A DNA stretch of 64,000 bases from Chionis minor (taxonomy: Eukaryota > Chordata > Aves > Charadriiformes > Chionididae), in the NCBI GenBank assembly GCA_013398295.1, contig VZSF01001062.1, forward strand, positions 124,001-188,000, written 5' to 3'. Both the position numbers and the translations under genes were made by a program. Below the pieces are notes generated by a model. It worked only from the letters and a program-made list of their open reading frames with translations. It did not search any database and was not told the DNA's origin. Of this stretch, positions 1-12,700 are shown one piece after another; within the stretch, counting starts at the first letter, position 1; each line of letters starts with the position of its first letter.

Positions 1-1192
1 TGTTGAAATAAGTTTAGTGTCATTTGTTGTTAAGGTCACAGGTTTTTGGCAGGTGTATTAAACACTTTTCCAGTCCTGGAAGAAACCGTTTAACTATGTC
101 ACCAGAAGAGAGGAATGCCAAATTAAGGATTTTAACAGGCTTTATAGGAAGTTTATGTCAGTGGAATCTCTACTAATATTTGACTTACCTTCAGCTAGGA
201 CAAAAATCTGAATGGTCTGTGCAGATCTTGTATGATTGCAAGGGTAGTGCTTCTGAGGAGCTCTTTGTCTGTGCCAGTCCAGGACTTTCCTCTGAGAGGT
301 GAAATGAAGTACAAAGGGACAGTCTCTTTGGAGGTCATATTAGTTTTTAAACTTTTGCAACAGCCACAGTATTCCTGATTAACTCTGTCACTCTGTCCTC
401 TGAAACAGGAGTATAGAGAGACTCTCAAAGAGAAACAGTAATTGTCTGGTTTCTGTAGTTCCAATGTGCAACAATACAGGTCAGTACAGTCCATAACTCC
501 AACCTAATCTCTTCCATGTCCTTTCGTTGTTCACATCTTCCCCTCAGTAAAAGAAAGGTGACTATTCCAAATCAGGGTTAGAGGCCTTGAATGCTAAAGC
601 ACAACAGCCTGCCAAAATAGTCTCAATATACCAGAAAACCAGCAAGAAATGTGCTAGTTCTGTAAGTCCCATAGTTGCAAGCTAGTTGTTGTATATTTGG
701 TTTGCTTTAATAACATTGAGGCAGCTAATGAGCAGACAGGTGAAGTAAGGAACAACGTGGGCCACCCAACCACATTGGAGCCAGTTACAGTCACACCTAC
801 AGAAGAAAGAGAGCTTCAACCAGTAACACGTCCTGAGCTCCCTCCTGAGTGACAGCTGTGCACTGGCTGGCTATCTGTTTTTTATGAATTCTGACTCTGT
901 ATGTCTCTAAGCTTGTAGCAGGCTTATGTATAGTAACCTTTTGTATGAAGAGTAGTCATCAAAGTACCTTGTAGTAATGCATTTGTGAATTATTAAAGTA
1001 CATAAGACATCAGGGCTTTTAATATAAATTCCTATCTCATGACCCAAAAAAGACTGTATTGAGATTTATTGCATGGTTGCATAGCTATAAATGTTAGCTT
1101 GCCATGGGAAGTAGTTACCTTATCACAACCAGTATAATTCTGGGGAGGGGACAGAGAAGAAGGGGCAAACACCCATGTTGTACTACCCAAGA
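1..1192. other. NDUFAF2 intron 1, unique sequence
   Basis: AT-rich non-coding sequence. Short ORFs here have no family resemblance and no supporting splice context. No repeat was recognised. Confidence 0.6.
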
Positions 1193-2175
1193 GAATCACA
1201 GAATCACAGAATGTTAAGGGTTGGAAGGATCCACCCTTAACATCCACCAGATGACCACTAGAGACATCTGGTCCAACCCTCCTGCCAGAGCAGGGCCACC
1301 TGCAGCAGGTTGCACAGGAGGGTGCCCAGGCAGGTTTTGAATGTCTCCAGAGTTGGAGACTCCACCACCTCTCTGGGCAGCCTGTGCCAGTGCTCTGCCA
1401 CCCTCAAAGGAAAGAAGTTTCTCCTCATGTTGAGATGGAACTTCCTATATTCGATTTTATACCCGTTGCCCCTTGTCCTATCATTGGGCACTACTGAAAA
1501 AAGGCTGGCCCCCTCTTCCTGGCACCCTCCCTTTAAGTATTTGTAAACATTTATGAGACCCCGCCCCTCCGCCTTCTCTTCTCCAGACTAAACAGACCCA
1601 ACTCCGTCAGCCTTTCCTCATAATAAGGATGCTCCAGTCCCCTGATTATCTTCATAGCCCTTCTCTATACCCTCTTCAGCAGTTCCCTGTCCTTCTTAAA
1701 CTGGGGAGCCCAGAACTGGACACAGTACTCGAGTTGTGGTCTCACCAGAGCAGAGTAGAGGGGGAGGATGACCTGCCTCGACCTGCTGGCCACACACCTC
1801 TTGATGCACCCCAGGATGCCATTGGTCTTCTTGGCCAGAAGGGCACATTGCTGGCTCATGGTCATCCTGTTGTCCACCAGGACTCCCAGGTCCCTTTCTG
1901 CAGAGCTGCTTTCCAGCAGGTCAGCCTCCAACCTGTCCTGCTGCAGGGGGTTATTCCTCCCCAGGTGCAGGACCCTACACTTAGTTTTGTTGAACTTCAT
2001 ATGGTTTCTCTTCGGCCAACTCTCCAGCCTGTCCAGGTCACGCTGAATGGCAGCTCGGCCTTCCAGTGTGTCAGCCACCCCTCCCAGCTTCCTGTCATCA
2101 GAAAACTTGCTGATGATACACTCCATCCCTTCACCCAGGTCATTGATGAATACATTGGACAGGATGGAGATGTCT
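1193..2175 (-). mobile_element. CR1 LINE, 5'-truncated
   Basis: Read on the - strand, this is the C-terminal part of the CR1 reverse transcriptase followed by the CR1 3' end. The 3' terminus is at about 1193, where the + strand reads as tandem GAATCACA units and then GTTGGAAGG, the reverse complement of the avian CR1 tail. The - strand peptide at 1665-2273 contains ISKFSDDRKLGGV, a changed form of the RT catalytic FADD box, and [15 protein letters not shown], a CR1 thumb-region motif. The copy stops abruptly at about 2175, so it is 5'-truncated and inactive. It lies head to head with the next CR1 fragment. Confidence 0.88.
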
Positions 2176-2277
2176 AAGATACTATTTTGCTGGATGTCTA
2201 CATCTAAAGGATGATTTCTTCTGGTTAAAGGGAAAGGGGCTGACAGGGCCAATTGAATCTGGCAAATCAACAAATGA

Positions 2278-3527
2278 CTACAGGACTGATGCCATAGCCA
2301 GGAGTTTGGCTACTTAGACCATGGGACTTGCTTTGAGATACGAGGTCTCCTGGGGGCTGGGGGGGTCCACCTGTCAGAGAAGGGGAAGAGCATCTTCAGT
2401 CATAGGCTTCCCAAGCTTGTCAAGAAGGCTTTAAACTGAAGTTGCTGGGGGAGGGGAACCTCAATCCATCCCACTCCTACCAGTTTGATGCCAGTGCCAC
2501 CAGTAGATGCACAGAGCCTGAAGATTGGTCACAGATCAGCAGAACACCTGGAGTGCAGCACAAGGGAATTCCAGCCGCTCCAGCCAGTAAGTTGGCTTCA
2601 TCAGGCACCCAACTTAAATCCCCCTGTGCAAACACATGTAGCATGGGGAATAAGTAAGAGGGAAGCTTCCTGGAAAGCCTACAGCACATGGAAGCAAGGA
2701 CAGGTGGCCTGGGAGGAACCTTGAGAAGTTGTGGCAGTCCAGTGAAGTTCCCCCTGACTGGAAAGGGGGAAACATAACCCCCATTCTTAAAAAGGGTAAA
2801 AAGAAGACCCTGGGAATTACAGGCTAGTCAGCATCACCTCTGCCTGGCAAGATCATGNCCAGCCGCTCCAGCCAGTAAGTTGGCTTCATCAGGCACCCAA
2901 CTTAAATCCCCCTGTGCAAACACATGTAGCATGGGGAATAAGTAAGAGGGAAGCTTCCTGGAAAGCCTACAGCACATGGAAGCAAGGACAGGTGGCCTGG
3001 GAGGAACCTTGAGAAGTTGTGGCAGTCCAGTGAAGTTCCCCCTGACTGGAAAGGGGGAAACATAACCCCCATTCTTAAAAAGGGTAAAAAGAAGACCCTG
3101 GGAATTACAGGCTAGTCAGCATCACCTCTGCCTGGCAAGATCATGGAGCAGATGTCCTGGAAACTCTGCTAAGTTACATGGTAAATAAGGAGGTGATTGG
3201 TGGCAGCCAACATGGCTTCACCAAGGGCAAGTCATGCCTGACAAATTTGGTGGCCTTCTATGGCAGTGTTACAGCATTGGCAGATAAGGGGAGAGCAACA
3301 GATGTCATCTAGCTGGCCTTGAGCAAAGCATTTGACACTGTCCTGCGTGACATCTTGGTCTCTAAATTGGAGAGATACTGATTTGACAGATGAACCACTT
3401 GGTGGATAAGGGATAGGCTGGATGACCATACTCAAAGACTTGCGGTCAAGAGCTTGATGTCCAAGTGGAGACCAGTTTCGAGTGGTGTTCTTCAGGGTTC
3501 AGTACTGGGACCAGTGCTCAATACTGG
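2278..3527 (+). mobile_element. CR1 LINE with internal deletions (ORF1 end to RT start)
   Basis: On the + strand the copy begins in the end of CR1 ORF1 (GVHLSEKGKSIFSHRL, the tail of the SGNH-esterase-like region). It reaches the start of ORF2 near 2620-2660, then jumps to the post-endonuclease linker (ASWKAY.TWKQGQVAWEE). It jumps again to the RT start (EKLWQSSEVPPDWK-like, near 2730) and runs to a QYWDQC-type RT stretch at about 3515. Most of the APE-type endonuclease and the linker are missing. Stops and frameshifts are frequent. Part of the length (2571-3145) is duplicated around a single N, which is probably an assembly artefact. The 3' end is cut off by LTR-like sequence. Confidence 0.8.
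2571..3145. repeat. Perfect 287-bp direct repeat flanking one N
   Basis: Bases 2571-2857 and 2859-3145 read identical by eye, separated by a single N at 2858. Both copies lie inside the CR1 fragment. Identical contig ends around a one-base gap are typical of an unmerged overlap during scaffolding or gap filling. A real recent tandem duplication would not need the N. Confidence 0.9.
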
Positions 3528-3795
3528 TTTTGTATATATTTTATTATTTTCTATTATATTTTTATTATGTTTTTATTATTAGTCCCTTTTCATTATGTTT
3601 TATAGTATATTTTTATTTTTTATATTGTCTCTTTATAATTAATATTTCATTAGAGTAGTTTTAGTCTTCCTTCCAACCCCCAAGTCTCTCTCCCTTTTTT
3701 TCTCTCCATTCTCTTCTGGGAAGGGAGAGACAGATTGAAAGAGAGCATCTGTTCTTTGTTTATTGGCTAGCCCAGCCTAAACCGCGACAACAGCT
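3528..3795 (-). mobile_element. Avian endogenous-retrovirus LTR fragment
   Basis: On the - strand the segment starts near 3792 with TGTTGTCGCGGTTTAGGCTG, which fits the TGT...GTGGTTTAG start of many avian ERV LTRs. It continues with a purine-rich GAGAGAAAAAAAGGGAGAGAG stretch and an AT-rich part with many AATAAA-like words. The downstream boundary is unclear. It abuts the + strand CR1 at 3527. No internal retroviral genes are present, so this is a solo or fragmentary LTR. The family assignment is from memory of LTR patterns and is tentative. Confidence 0.5.
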
Positions 3796-6700
3796 TGGCT
3801 GCTAGTCTTTAAAAGGGGATGTAATAGAAATGCTGGTAAAGCTACATTGCCTCTGGTAATCAAGACAAGGGAACAGTGATTGAAATATACCAACTTGCAG
3901 ACTCTGGCCTCTTTTGAGCTGAAAGGGACTGCGTTCTCTTCCTCAAGTGTTCTTGGATCCCTGTAGATCTGTTACCCAGCATGCAGAGTTCATGAAGCAA
4001 ATCTTCCTGTAGTAGGAATGTATGGAATAATGTGAAGCAGGAGTACAACTATCTAAGTGTAAATGGGGAATTAAGTGGAAATAAATTGTGTGAGCTAAAA
4101 AAGAAGAAACTGCTAATCTGTGATAATTGCATAGTGGAAGCCGAAGGCAAATTTGATGTGATGCTTTGTTCAGATGTGTAAAGTGCAGATGCAGGCCCCA
4201 TTTATAGATGGCTGAGAGAATAAAATGAATTTTATATACTTTTCTTTAAAATTGTTTTTGTTTTTTTTCCTTCTGTTGGCAAGCGTGTCCTGAGACCAGA
4301 TATGGCTTCAGTGACTGACTTCCTGGCTGGCTAGGTGGAATAGATATATTAAACAGTCAAGATACAATATTGTTAGGCAATGCTAAAATTACAGCTGCTG
4401 AGTCATATGTTCTGCATATTGATGAGGTGTGAGTTTATATGGGTTCCTAAGTAGATTATAGGCATCTTGACTCTTACACTGATGTTGCTGGGTGTAATGC
4501 CATAGGAGTGATGATACCTGGTCATTGTTTCTGGTGGCCCCCTTTACTGTATCTTTCTCCCTTATAGTGTTTAAAAAAAATAATTTGGGAAGTCTCAAAT
4601 ATTTAGCCTCTTCCTTACTGCAGTTTCATTACCTGTAGACACCTGTTTTCTTTCTCCTACGTTCTGCCAAACAAATCTTAAAAAGAAGCGCCTCTTTCTG
4701 TAGTTGGGAGAATACAAAATTACATTAGGAGAAAAATGAAGTTGGGTTGTTGCGTGGTGAAATGTGTTTGTTCATGTACAGGGTTTTTTCAAATTATTGT
4801 CTCAATAGTAGGAAAACAGCCTGCTCTGGAACTGCTTCAAAATTTGCTGTGCTACTGGGCCAAGAGCAAGAGCCATCTCTGTAGTTTCATGTTACCTTCC
4901 TGGGTATTGCAGCACTATGTCTCCTATCCATGTAGTTTAGACTTATTTATAGATGTTACTCTTTTTACTTTTAAGTATATAAATTTGTGGCTTATGAGCC
5001 ACAAACTGATGTCTTGCATCTCTGAGTAGCTGCTTGGTCATTGAGACAGAAGGATAATCTTCATCCAAAGTGTTTAAAGTTGATGCATATAAAAAATAGT
5101 CTAGATAACTATGGGTAGTAGTGGTCATCCTCATTAGCAAAAAGATAATCCATCTACAGCCTGACTAACTGAAATTTTGTGCTTTATACTTCATGGCAAA
5201 ATAGAAGATAAAGCAAAATTCTGAAATTAATTTGTGGATATTCATGGAGTTCTCCTGTCTACCCAAGGAGGCAGAAAATAAATTTAGGTTGATTGGTACA
5301 GACCCACGTGAGATACGAGTGCACCTGTCTTAGGCTATAGAAAGACTGGGGAGAAGGGGACAGTTTGCAGAGGACTTTGAAAATGAAGTAGCTTGTAGCC
5401 AAAGGGAAAAATAGTGATCCTGTGGTGGGTCTAAAGACAGAATTGAAGTGCTCACAGTTTCTGACTAGGAAGCAGTCTTTGCAGCAGTATTATAAATTCA
5501 TGAGTAGGGTAGGATGCATATGCCAAGTCAAAAGAAAATGATGTCATGGTAGTTGAGCCTGGATGACATATTTAGAAGTGTGGAAAATCAGGAAAGTTTT
5601 ATTGATAAACCCTTGCCTCTCTCGTTGGAGAGAAATCTCAAGCTTTTGTCTCTTGGCAGAAGCGCTCCAGTTCTAAACCAATACCAGAAAGAAAGGAGAA
5701 GAATGATGGCATTCTTCATCATAATAGTGTGGAAAGGAAGGAGAATGACATGCTGATTTTAATATAAAGATCAGGCATCTATTTGGAGGTGTCAGAGAGA
5801 GAGAGATTTCAAGGCAGAAAGAGGCAAGCCTTGAAGTTCTTACAAGGCAAGCCTTGAAATTCTTAGAAGAATTTGTTTTGGTGTCTGAGATGGGTGAACC
5901 CTGATAGTAAACTCAAAACAGCTATGGAGAGCGCTTAGCAGTAATTTGTATCAGAAGCAATCAGTGAAAGAGATTGGCATAGCGTTGTGGCATCCTGTAC
6001 TACAAATATTTGTCTGAAGGGTGTTTGTGTTGCAAAGATTGCAACGTCTCCAGAGGTGAAATGCAGAGAGAAGAGGGGATCAAGGGACAGCCGGTGGCAT
6101 GAGGCAGTAGCCTTGTAAGTATTGCAAGATAACTATTACATATTTCTGAGAGCAGCTGTTAGAACAATTGCTGCAAATCCTCTAGTGCACTGGAACTTTC
6201 TAGCTTATCTTGCTCTTCAAAATGCTGATGCAACAGAAAAAGCTGGAAGCCAATGAAATAGCCTAAGAGAGAAAATGTGACTATAGCAAGAAAGTGTATA
6301 GCAGATTTTTTTTGAAAGCAGTATTGTTGGTAGACTGTCTAGAGGAAGTGTCGTGAAAGGCCAAACAGGTATACATTGGAAAGAAGGTTAACAGGGGACA
6401 AAGATTTGGATCAAATCAGAGATTTTCCTCATAAAGAATATAGTTAGAAAGAAATGTATTTACAGAGACTGAAAAGTTTAAAAAAGCACTTTTCAGTGGG
6501 AGCTGGTATGTCAGACGATGATTGGTATTTAGGGTTCAGTCCGTTTATAACCGCTGTTTGAAGCAATAAAACAATAAAGGCGGGGGGGCGGGGAGAAGGA
6601 ACAGAAATGTATATGCATTTGAGATTTAGGATGGTCTTACCCTGCAGAGTTTTTTATTTTTTTCTCCACCAAATATAGAATGTGAATGTGTTTTCTCCCA

Positions 6701-9700
6701 TTAACGCACTCTGCATTAGTGACTATTCTTTCTTCAACATTTAGTTTGAAGCATTGCATTAAATGTATAATGTGATATAATAATGTCAGTCTAATCTCTG
6801 CAGTATTCAGTTACTTGGTTTTGGGATGGTGCACCTGCTTCTTAGGGAGTAGCTTTCAGCTTAATTTGAATTATATTCAAAGTACTGGTCCAGTTAACAA
6901 AAAATAAGAAATTACATCCCTTCAGTTGTTGTATAGAAGAATGTTTTATCTCTGAAGCACATTATCATATCTAAAATAGACAGCATAATCTGTTGTTTGG
7001 GGTTTTTTTTTATTTTGTCCCAATTCCCCAGGCATCTCTTGGTACAGTTTTGATTAAAAAGAAGTAGTTTGGTACTTAAAACCAATCTGTCTCAAATTAT
7101 GAGATTTTCTGTCATTTCCTTGACAATGCAATGACCAGGCAAGTTATGATATGTATGCAGTATTCGCTAGATTTTCCACTTACTTCCCCCTCACAACCTT
7201 AAGCTGTGAAGAGTGTAGCAACCATTGTGCTTAATTTTAATAACAATTCGCAAGTAGCAATAACATTTTACCCTTTTATGAGTACCCTCCTCATCTGTGA
7301 GTGGCATACTGCTGAATAGCTGCATGAGCTCCTTTTTCTCAGGGTGTCTTCCCAAGGCTTGCCTTCTGTCGTGCTGAAGGAGATCACAGATGATGAAGCT
7401 GATATTTCTGTGAATTCATAAAATTTTGCATTCTGAGATCAAAGTTTGTAATCCACTGGATATTGCTTTTATATTAGTATAAAATACTAAAACATTGAAA
7501 ATATCAAATATTTTATATTTATACTGAATATTGCCTTTTCAAAAGAGGTCCACATTTATTTCTGAAGAGTTGCAGCAGACTGGAACGTTTAGGTTACTGC
7601 AGTTCACACAGTAGGTTAAATCTTAATATCACCATTTAATATTTTTAAAGTGTTAGCACCTTAAAATTACAATGTTATCTTGAAATCTTACGTAATAGAA
7701 GACCTCATAACTGCTAGGTGAAATTGAAACTGTCATAGGAGGGAATTTCCAAGCAATAGTCTGCATGACTGAGAAGGCAAGTGCTTGGACTGACACTGGC
7801 ATAATGGGATTCTGACACATTTTGTAAGTGAGGGAGTGGGGGATACAGAGATTGTGAAAATTCTGTAACATACTGAGCCATTTCAGCCGTTTTCTCTGAA
7901 ATTCTATAGGATGAGGTTCAAGAATGCGTTGACTCTGTGTTTGAGCCTGTGAAGAGGTATGTAGCTGTAGTCCAACTAGACGAACTAAACTGGGAGGGAA
8001 GAGATGATCCTAGGATGAAGAACAAGCTGAATAAAACATGATGACATTGCTAATTAGGAAAAGATAGCAGCGTAAGGAAGTTGGCCGAAATATAAAGAGG
8101 GACCTGGAATTGGCTCAAAAGAAAATACGTTATTGGGTGCATATGAAGATTTGCGTAAGTGTGGATGAGTAATAAATTGCTGAAGATTAATGAGGACTGA
8201 AACACAGTATTTAATTCTGTGTAGATAAAAAGAACCTGCAACTTGTTATAAAAAGGGAGAGAGAATGAAAAATGTATTTAAAATGCACAGTAGAAACTGC
8301 CCCTTAGCATATTTGGATTATTTTTTTTAAGTATGAGGAACACTAACGACTTGACAGGTATTATGTCTGCATCTGACAAGCAACAAAATAATGGACTAAA
8401 AGGAAAGTAATTGTTAATTTCTTCTGTATCAATACTGGCAAGTATTTAGACAGTATACCTAAAAGATGTTTAATAGGTGCAATAGGTGAAAATAGAGTGG
8501 AGAAAAAATTAGAAGACACCTTGTCTGTTGGATGTGCGGGTTATGATGAAAAAGAAGTTGGATCTCACATCCTTCCCTCTTCTGCTATTCCCAGCATGTA
8601 GAAAGCCTTGAGTGGAAGAATCTATAAAGGGAAATCTACACTCCTGTTTTCCTTTTCGGTGTTCTCTTTTCCATACTTTTTCATCAGGGCAGTACTCAAG
8701 TCTGCTATTTGTCATGCAGATTACAAGAGCAATTAAATTTAGAGAGCCTTTAACAGTTCTGTGTGCGCTCTTGACTGACAAATTCTGTAAGGCTCGTGGT
8801 CCTGGGAGGAAAGTTTGTGTAGAGGGACGTGCTCTGTCATATGAAACAACTGTGAAACAGTTTTTTGTTGATGGTGGTTGGTTGTTTGGGCTTTTTTCTC
8901 CATTAAGAGAAAATATGAGACTAACAGGTGCTTGGACTAATCTTTGAAGAAGTGAAAGACAGACATTGAAATTTGTGCTACTTTTAGGAGGAACTAGGAA
9001 TGCAGTTGTAAATATTAATCAGTGCAAAAGGCTGGGATTTGATGGCAAAGACCTAAAAATCAAGTTTAGCGCATGTCGTCTTCCTGTTACATCAAAGCTG
9101 AGGAGAATTCTCATGTTGCGCACACAGCCTATTTAGCATTTTTTAATGATGGTAAGTCTTATTGTTAATCATCTTATTGATGGAAAATATTTGAAAATGA
9201 CACAGTCTGTAGAAACACAGAAAAATGATAATGTGGGCCTGATTATTCATGAACTAGCATGGCCTCACTCCAGATGAGGCTTCCAAGGCTATTATAAATA
9301 ATGATACTGGAGATCACTGAGCAAACATGATTATTCCTACAGTTTCGCAAAGGGAGCAACAGTTCTGGAACACAAGCTTCTCCAGGCACATGCACCCAAT
9401 TTTGTATTATACTGAGAGCTATTTTTGAGAGACTGGAGATTGACTATGTTTTCTTTTAAAAGATTAATGTGGTGCATATTTGGGGTGATACAATATTGCT
9501 ATAGATGCTATTATCCAAGCAATGCTTATAGAATTCTAGAATTGTTTCATTTTTTTCCTGAGTGATAAAATAAGCATTTGCATTCGCTTTTTAATTTCAC
9601 TAGGGCTTTACTGCTCTCTATAGATCCAGCAGCTGATAGAAGCGCTCTGATTCTGTTTCGTCCTCCCTCAATAGCAACAGAAAAGGAGAGGCCATTGAAA

Positions 9701-12700
9701 GAAAGAAATGCAGAAGGGAGGTGAAAATGCCAAGCTGTCTCCAAAAGTGCAGAGAGTTTCCAAGTTGTAATGCTGTTTCTTTTCTCCATTCTTGCTAGCA
9801 TCCAAGTGCTCTTCGGCAAGGTTTTCCTGAAGGCACTCAGTACAAGGATATGATGCTGGACAACTTGACAGTGTTGCAGTGTTAAGCTGTTCTCTGTGTA
9901 TCACTCCTGTGTTTCCTTGTCAACGTGCCATAAAGTGTGGAGACCGTGTAGGAAGTATGAAAGTTAATGTTCCCAGAGAGGGTGTGTCTTTTATGAGATG
10001 TGGTAAATTGACTGACAATCCTGAAAATAATACCATTCTAACCACTGCACATTTTCTGTGTTGAAAACTATTTATTATTTGCATTGTAAGGCTTTATTAA
10101 ACTTCATGTCAATTTTCAAGGAGGTATTTTTAGAGTTGAATGGAATGTTTACCTTCAGTTAGATTATCATGTTACAAAATACCTTTGATGAGAAAATAAT
10201 TGACAGTTACAAAAACAAAGAGCAAAATTAAGCCCCTTTTGTTTATTTTTATTACTCACTTCACTGCTGCCTGCTTCTGATATTGCCAGTGATACTGCTG
10301 TAGTTTAAACAAAAATCAGCTTCACAACGCGATAGTGCTACCAGTCTTCCTAAGCAAAACCTTGTCAGGTGTCTTGCCATTTATAAACTTTTCCAGTTGC
10401 CTTAGGAAGGAGGTGAGAAAAAGGAAATCTTCATGAACTTCTGTCAGTGTGTGTGGGGGAGGTGTTATTAAATTAAAAGCAAAGTTAAATCAACTTTAAT
10501 ATTATTGGCTATTGAGTAGAAAAGCCAAAGAGAATATTGTCGGTTTAGTCATGATCATTAAAAGAGATGAGCAAGGCAAGGTTTGTATTTAGAAGGCAAT
10601 ATTTTTATTAAAACAACCAGTATTTTTTCAGAAAAAATAAACAGACTGACTTTTAAGCATATCTTTAGTTCGGAGCCAGAAGTCAAGTATTTCAATGATA
10701 AATATGTGGATTTGGGGGGCATCTGGAAGGAGAATAATGCGATCTGCAGGTGTTGTACCTTAATGCCATAAAAATTACAATTTTTGTTTATCTGTAACGC
10801 TTCAGACACCTTGCTGAAAACAAAATTTAATGTCATCCTAGGTTTATCTGACTTGTGACATTACTACTTGATGCATTTTTTTATATCAGCAGACGACTAA
10901 ATTCCCCTTCTAATACAACCTTTTACATAGCATGAAAGAGACCAAACATAGACTGTTTTGGTCAAGATGAGGGCTAGAATTTGGCCTAGAATTTGGAAGA
11001 TATGGATAAAATGGAAATAATTGTTTTGGAGAAATAAATGTTAGGTTTTGAAATAATGTGAGAGAAAGCTAAATGCTAAAACTGAACAGGAACAAGTACT
11101 CAATAATGGTGGATTAATATGATTAGGATGGACTCTTGGTTCCTGTCCTTTGCATATATCACAGCGAGCTCTGTCAGTAGTACTCTGAGTGTTTTGAGAA
11201 ATAGAACCAGATTTTCTTGTTATGCCTCCCTTCCTTTCTGGCAGGCTGCACAGATAAATGTAATCAAACAATGCAATATTCAAGAGGCTGTTATAATGAA
11301 AGCTATTGTAAAACATTCTGTAATTACCTTTCTTGCCATCTACCGTATCAGAATCTGTAGCTATACTTGGATGCTAAAACTGACTGGAAACTATGTGCAT
11401 TACAGAACATCTGCTTCACTATATAAAATTGCTGGCGTTAGAGCAGAGATGGGCGTGTGGTTTTGTTTTGCTGTTAAAGCTAACAAATATATGAAAGTCC
11501 TGATGTTATTTGATCTGGGATGTTGTGACTTAATGAAGTAAAACCAGAGATCTCTCGGAATAATGTTTTGAGCAAAGTTGAGGGGGTTTTTGGTCATGCT
11601 GAGCAAGGAACTTCCATTCTAATAATAGCAAGTTTATAAGAGTCAGTTTAATAAGCGTAGTTTAAAGGGGAGCCCGATAGTTTTCTCTAAGTGAATTGAC
11701 CCTCTGACCTGCTTGTTTGCCAAAGCATAAGATTCCACCTAACTAGTGCAATTTCCTTGCTGCATGCCAGCATTCTTTCCTTGGGCCTTTTTTTTGAGAC
11801 AAACCTGATTTTTACATAGACTAGTTCTCTTGCATAACTTTTTTTATTCAGTAAGTCATACTTAAGGTTAAGAAATGAGTCTGGGAAATTGTAGAGATTG
11901 GTAAGTTTTGAGCGTTTGGAAATATAGTCAACTCGGGTCATTCCAGTTCGCATAAAACATAATACAGGTAGTCAAGGGGGGCAGGGAGGGAAGCTTGACC
12001 AAAGAAATGATGTAGTTACGTATTAAGAGTGGTAAGACCTCAGCACATTGAAAGCCTTCTGCAAGGGAATTACTCTGTAGCTACTCATTTTTAGGTTTCT
12101 TTCCTTGTTCTAGTAATTATCTGAAAGTTTGATGTATACAAAAAGAAGATGGCCCATTGAATTTTCTGTAAACTGGAAGAACAGTCTTGTGTTCCGACAT
12201 AATGGCATTGGTACTGAAACATCCAAAACAAAATCATTCTCTTCAGTGTTAGTAACCGTTCAGTAAGCCCGCCACGCACCCCACCACAATAGTTATCCCT
12301 GGAGAAGAGAAAGCAAATAGACAGGCAGTTCTTAGCTATATGAACAGGTAAATAATCTTTATCAGTGAATTTCTCTTTGTGACTGGTATTTTTATATGTG
12401 GAAAGGAGATGAGAAGATTATGTAATAAACAGACTATTTAGTTTGCTTGCAAATTGGGAAAGTAGTATTGTTTTACATATTTCACGTTAGTGTCTACAGA
12501 AGAGAGAAACAAATATTCTTCTGAAGTAAAATACTTGAGCTGCTATAGTACATCTGATAGGCTGTGTATGCTTTCTAAGCTACTGTAAGGAGAAGCTGTA
12601 TTTTGCTTTACTAAATTCAGAGAATCGCAAACTTTCCAAAACTGTACTGAGTTTTGATTAGTCATAGTTTTTTAAATCATTTAGTCACTTATTCTTTTAT

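Noticed and set aside
1629..2177. A 182-codon + strand ORF
   Set aside because: Antisense shadow of the CR1 RT at 1193-2175.
11119..11541. A 140-codon + strand ORF in intron 1
   Set aside because: Unremarkable composition, no motif, no splice or promoter context and no homologue recognised; likely chance.
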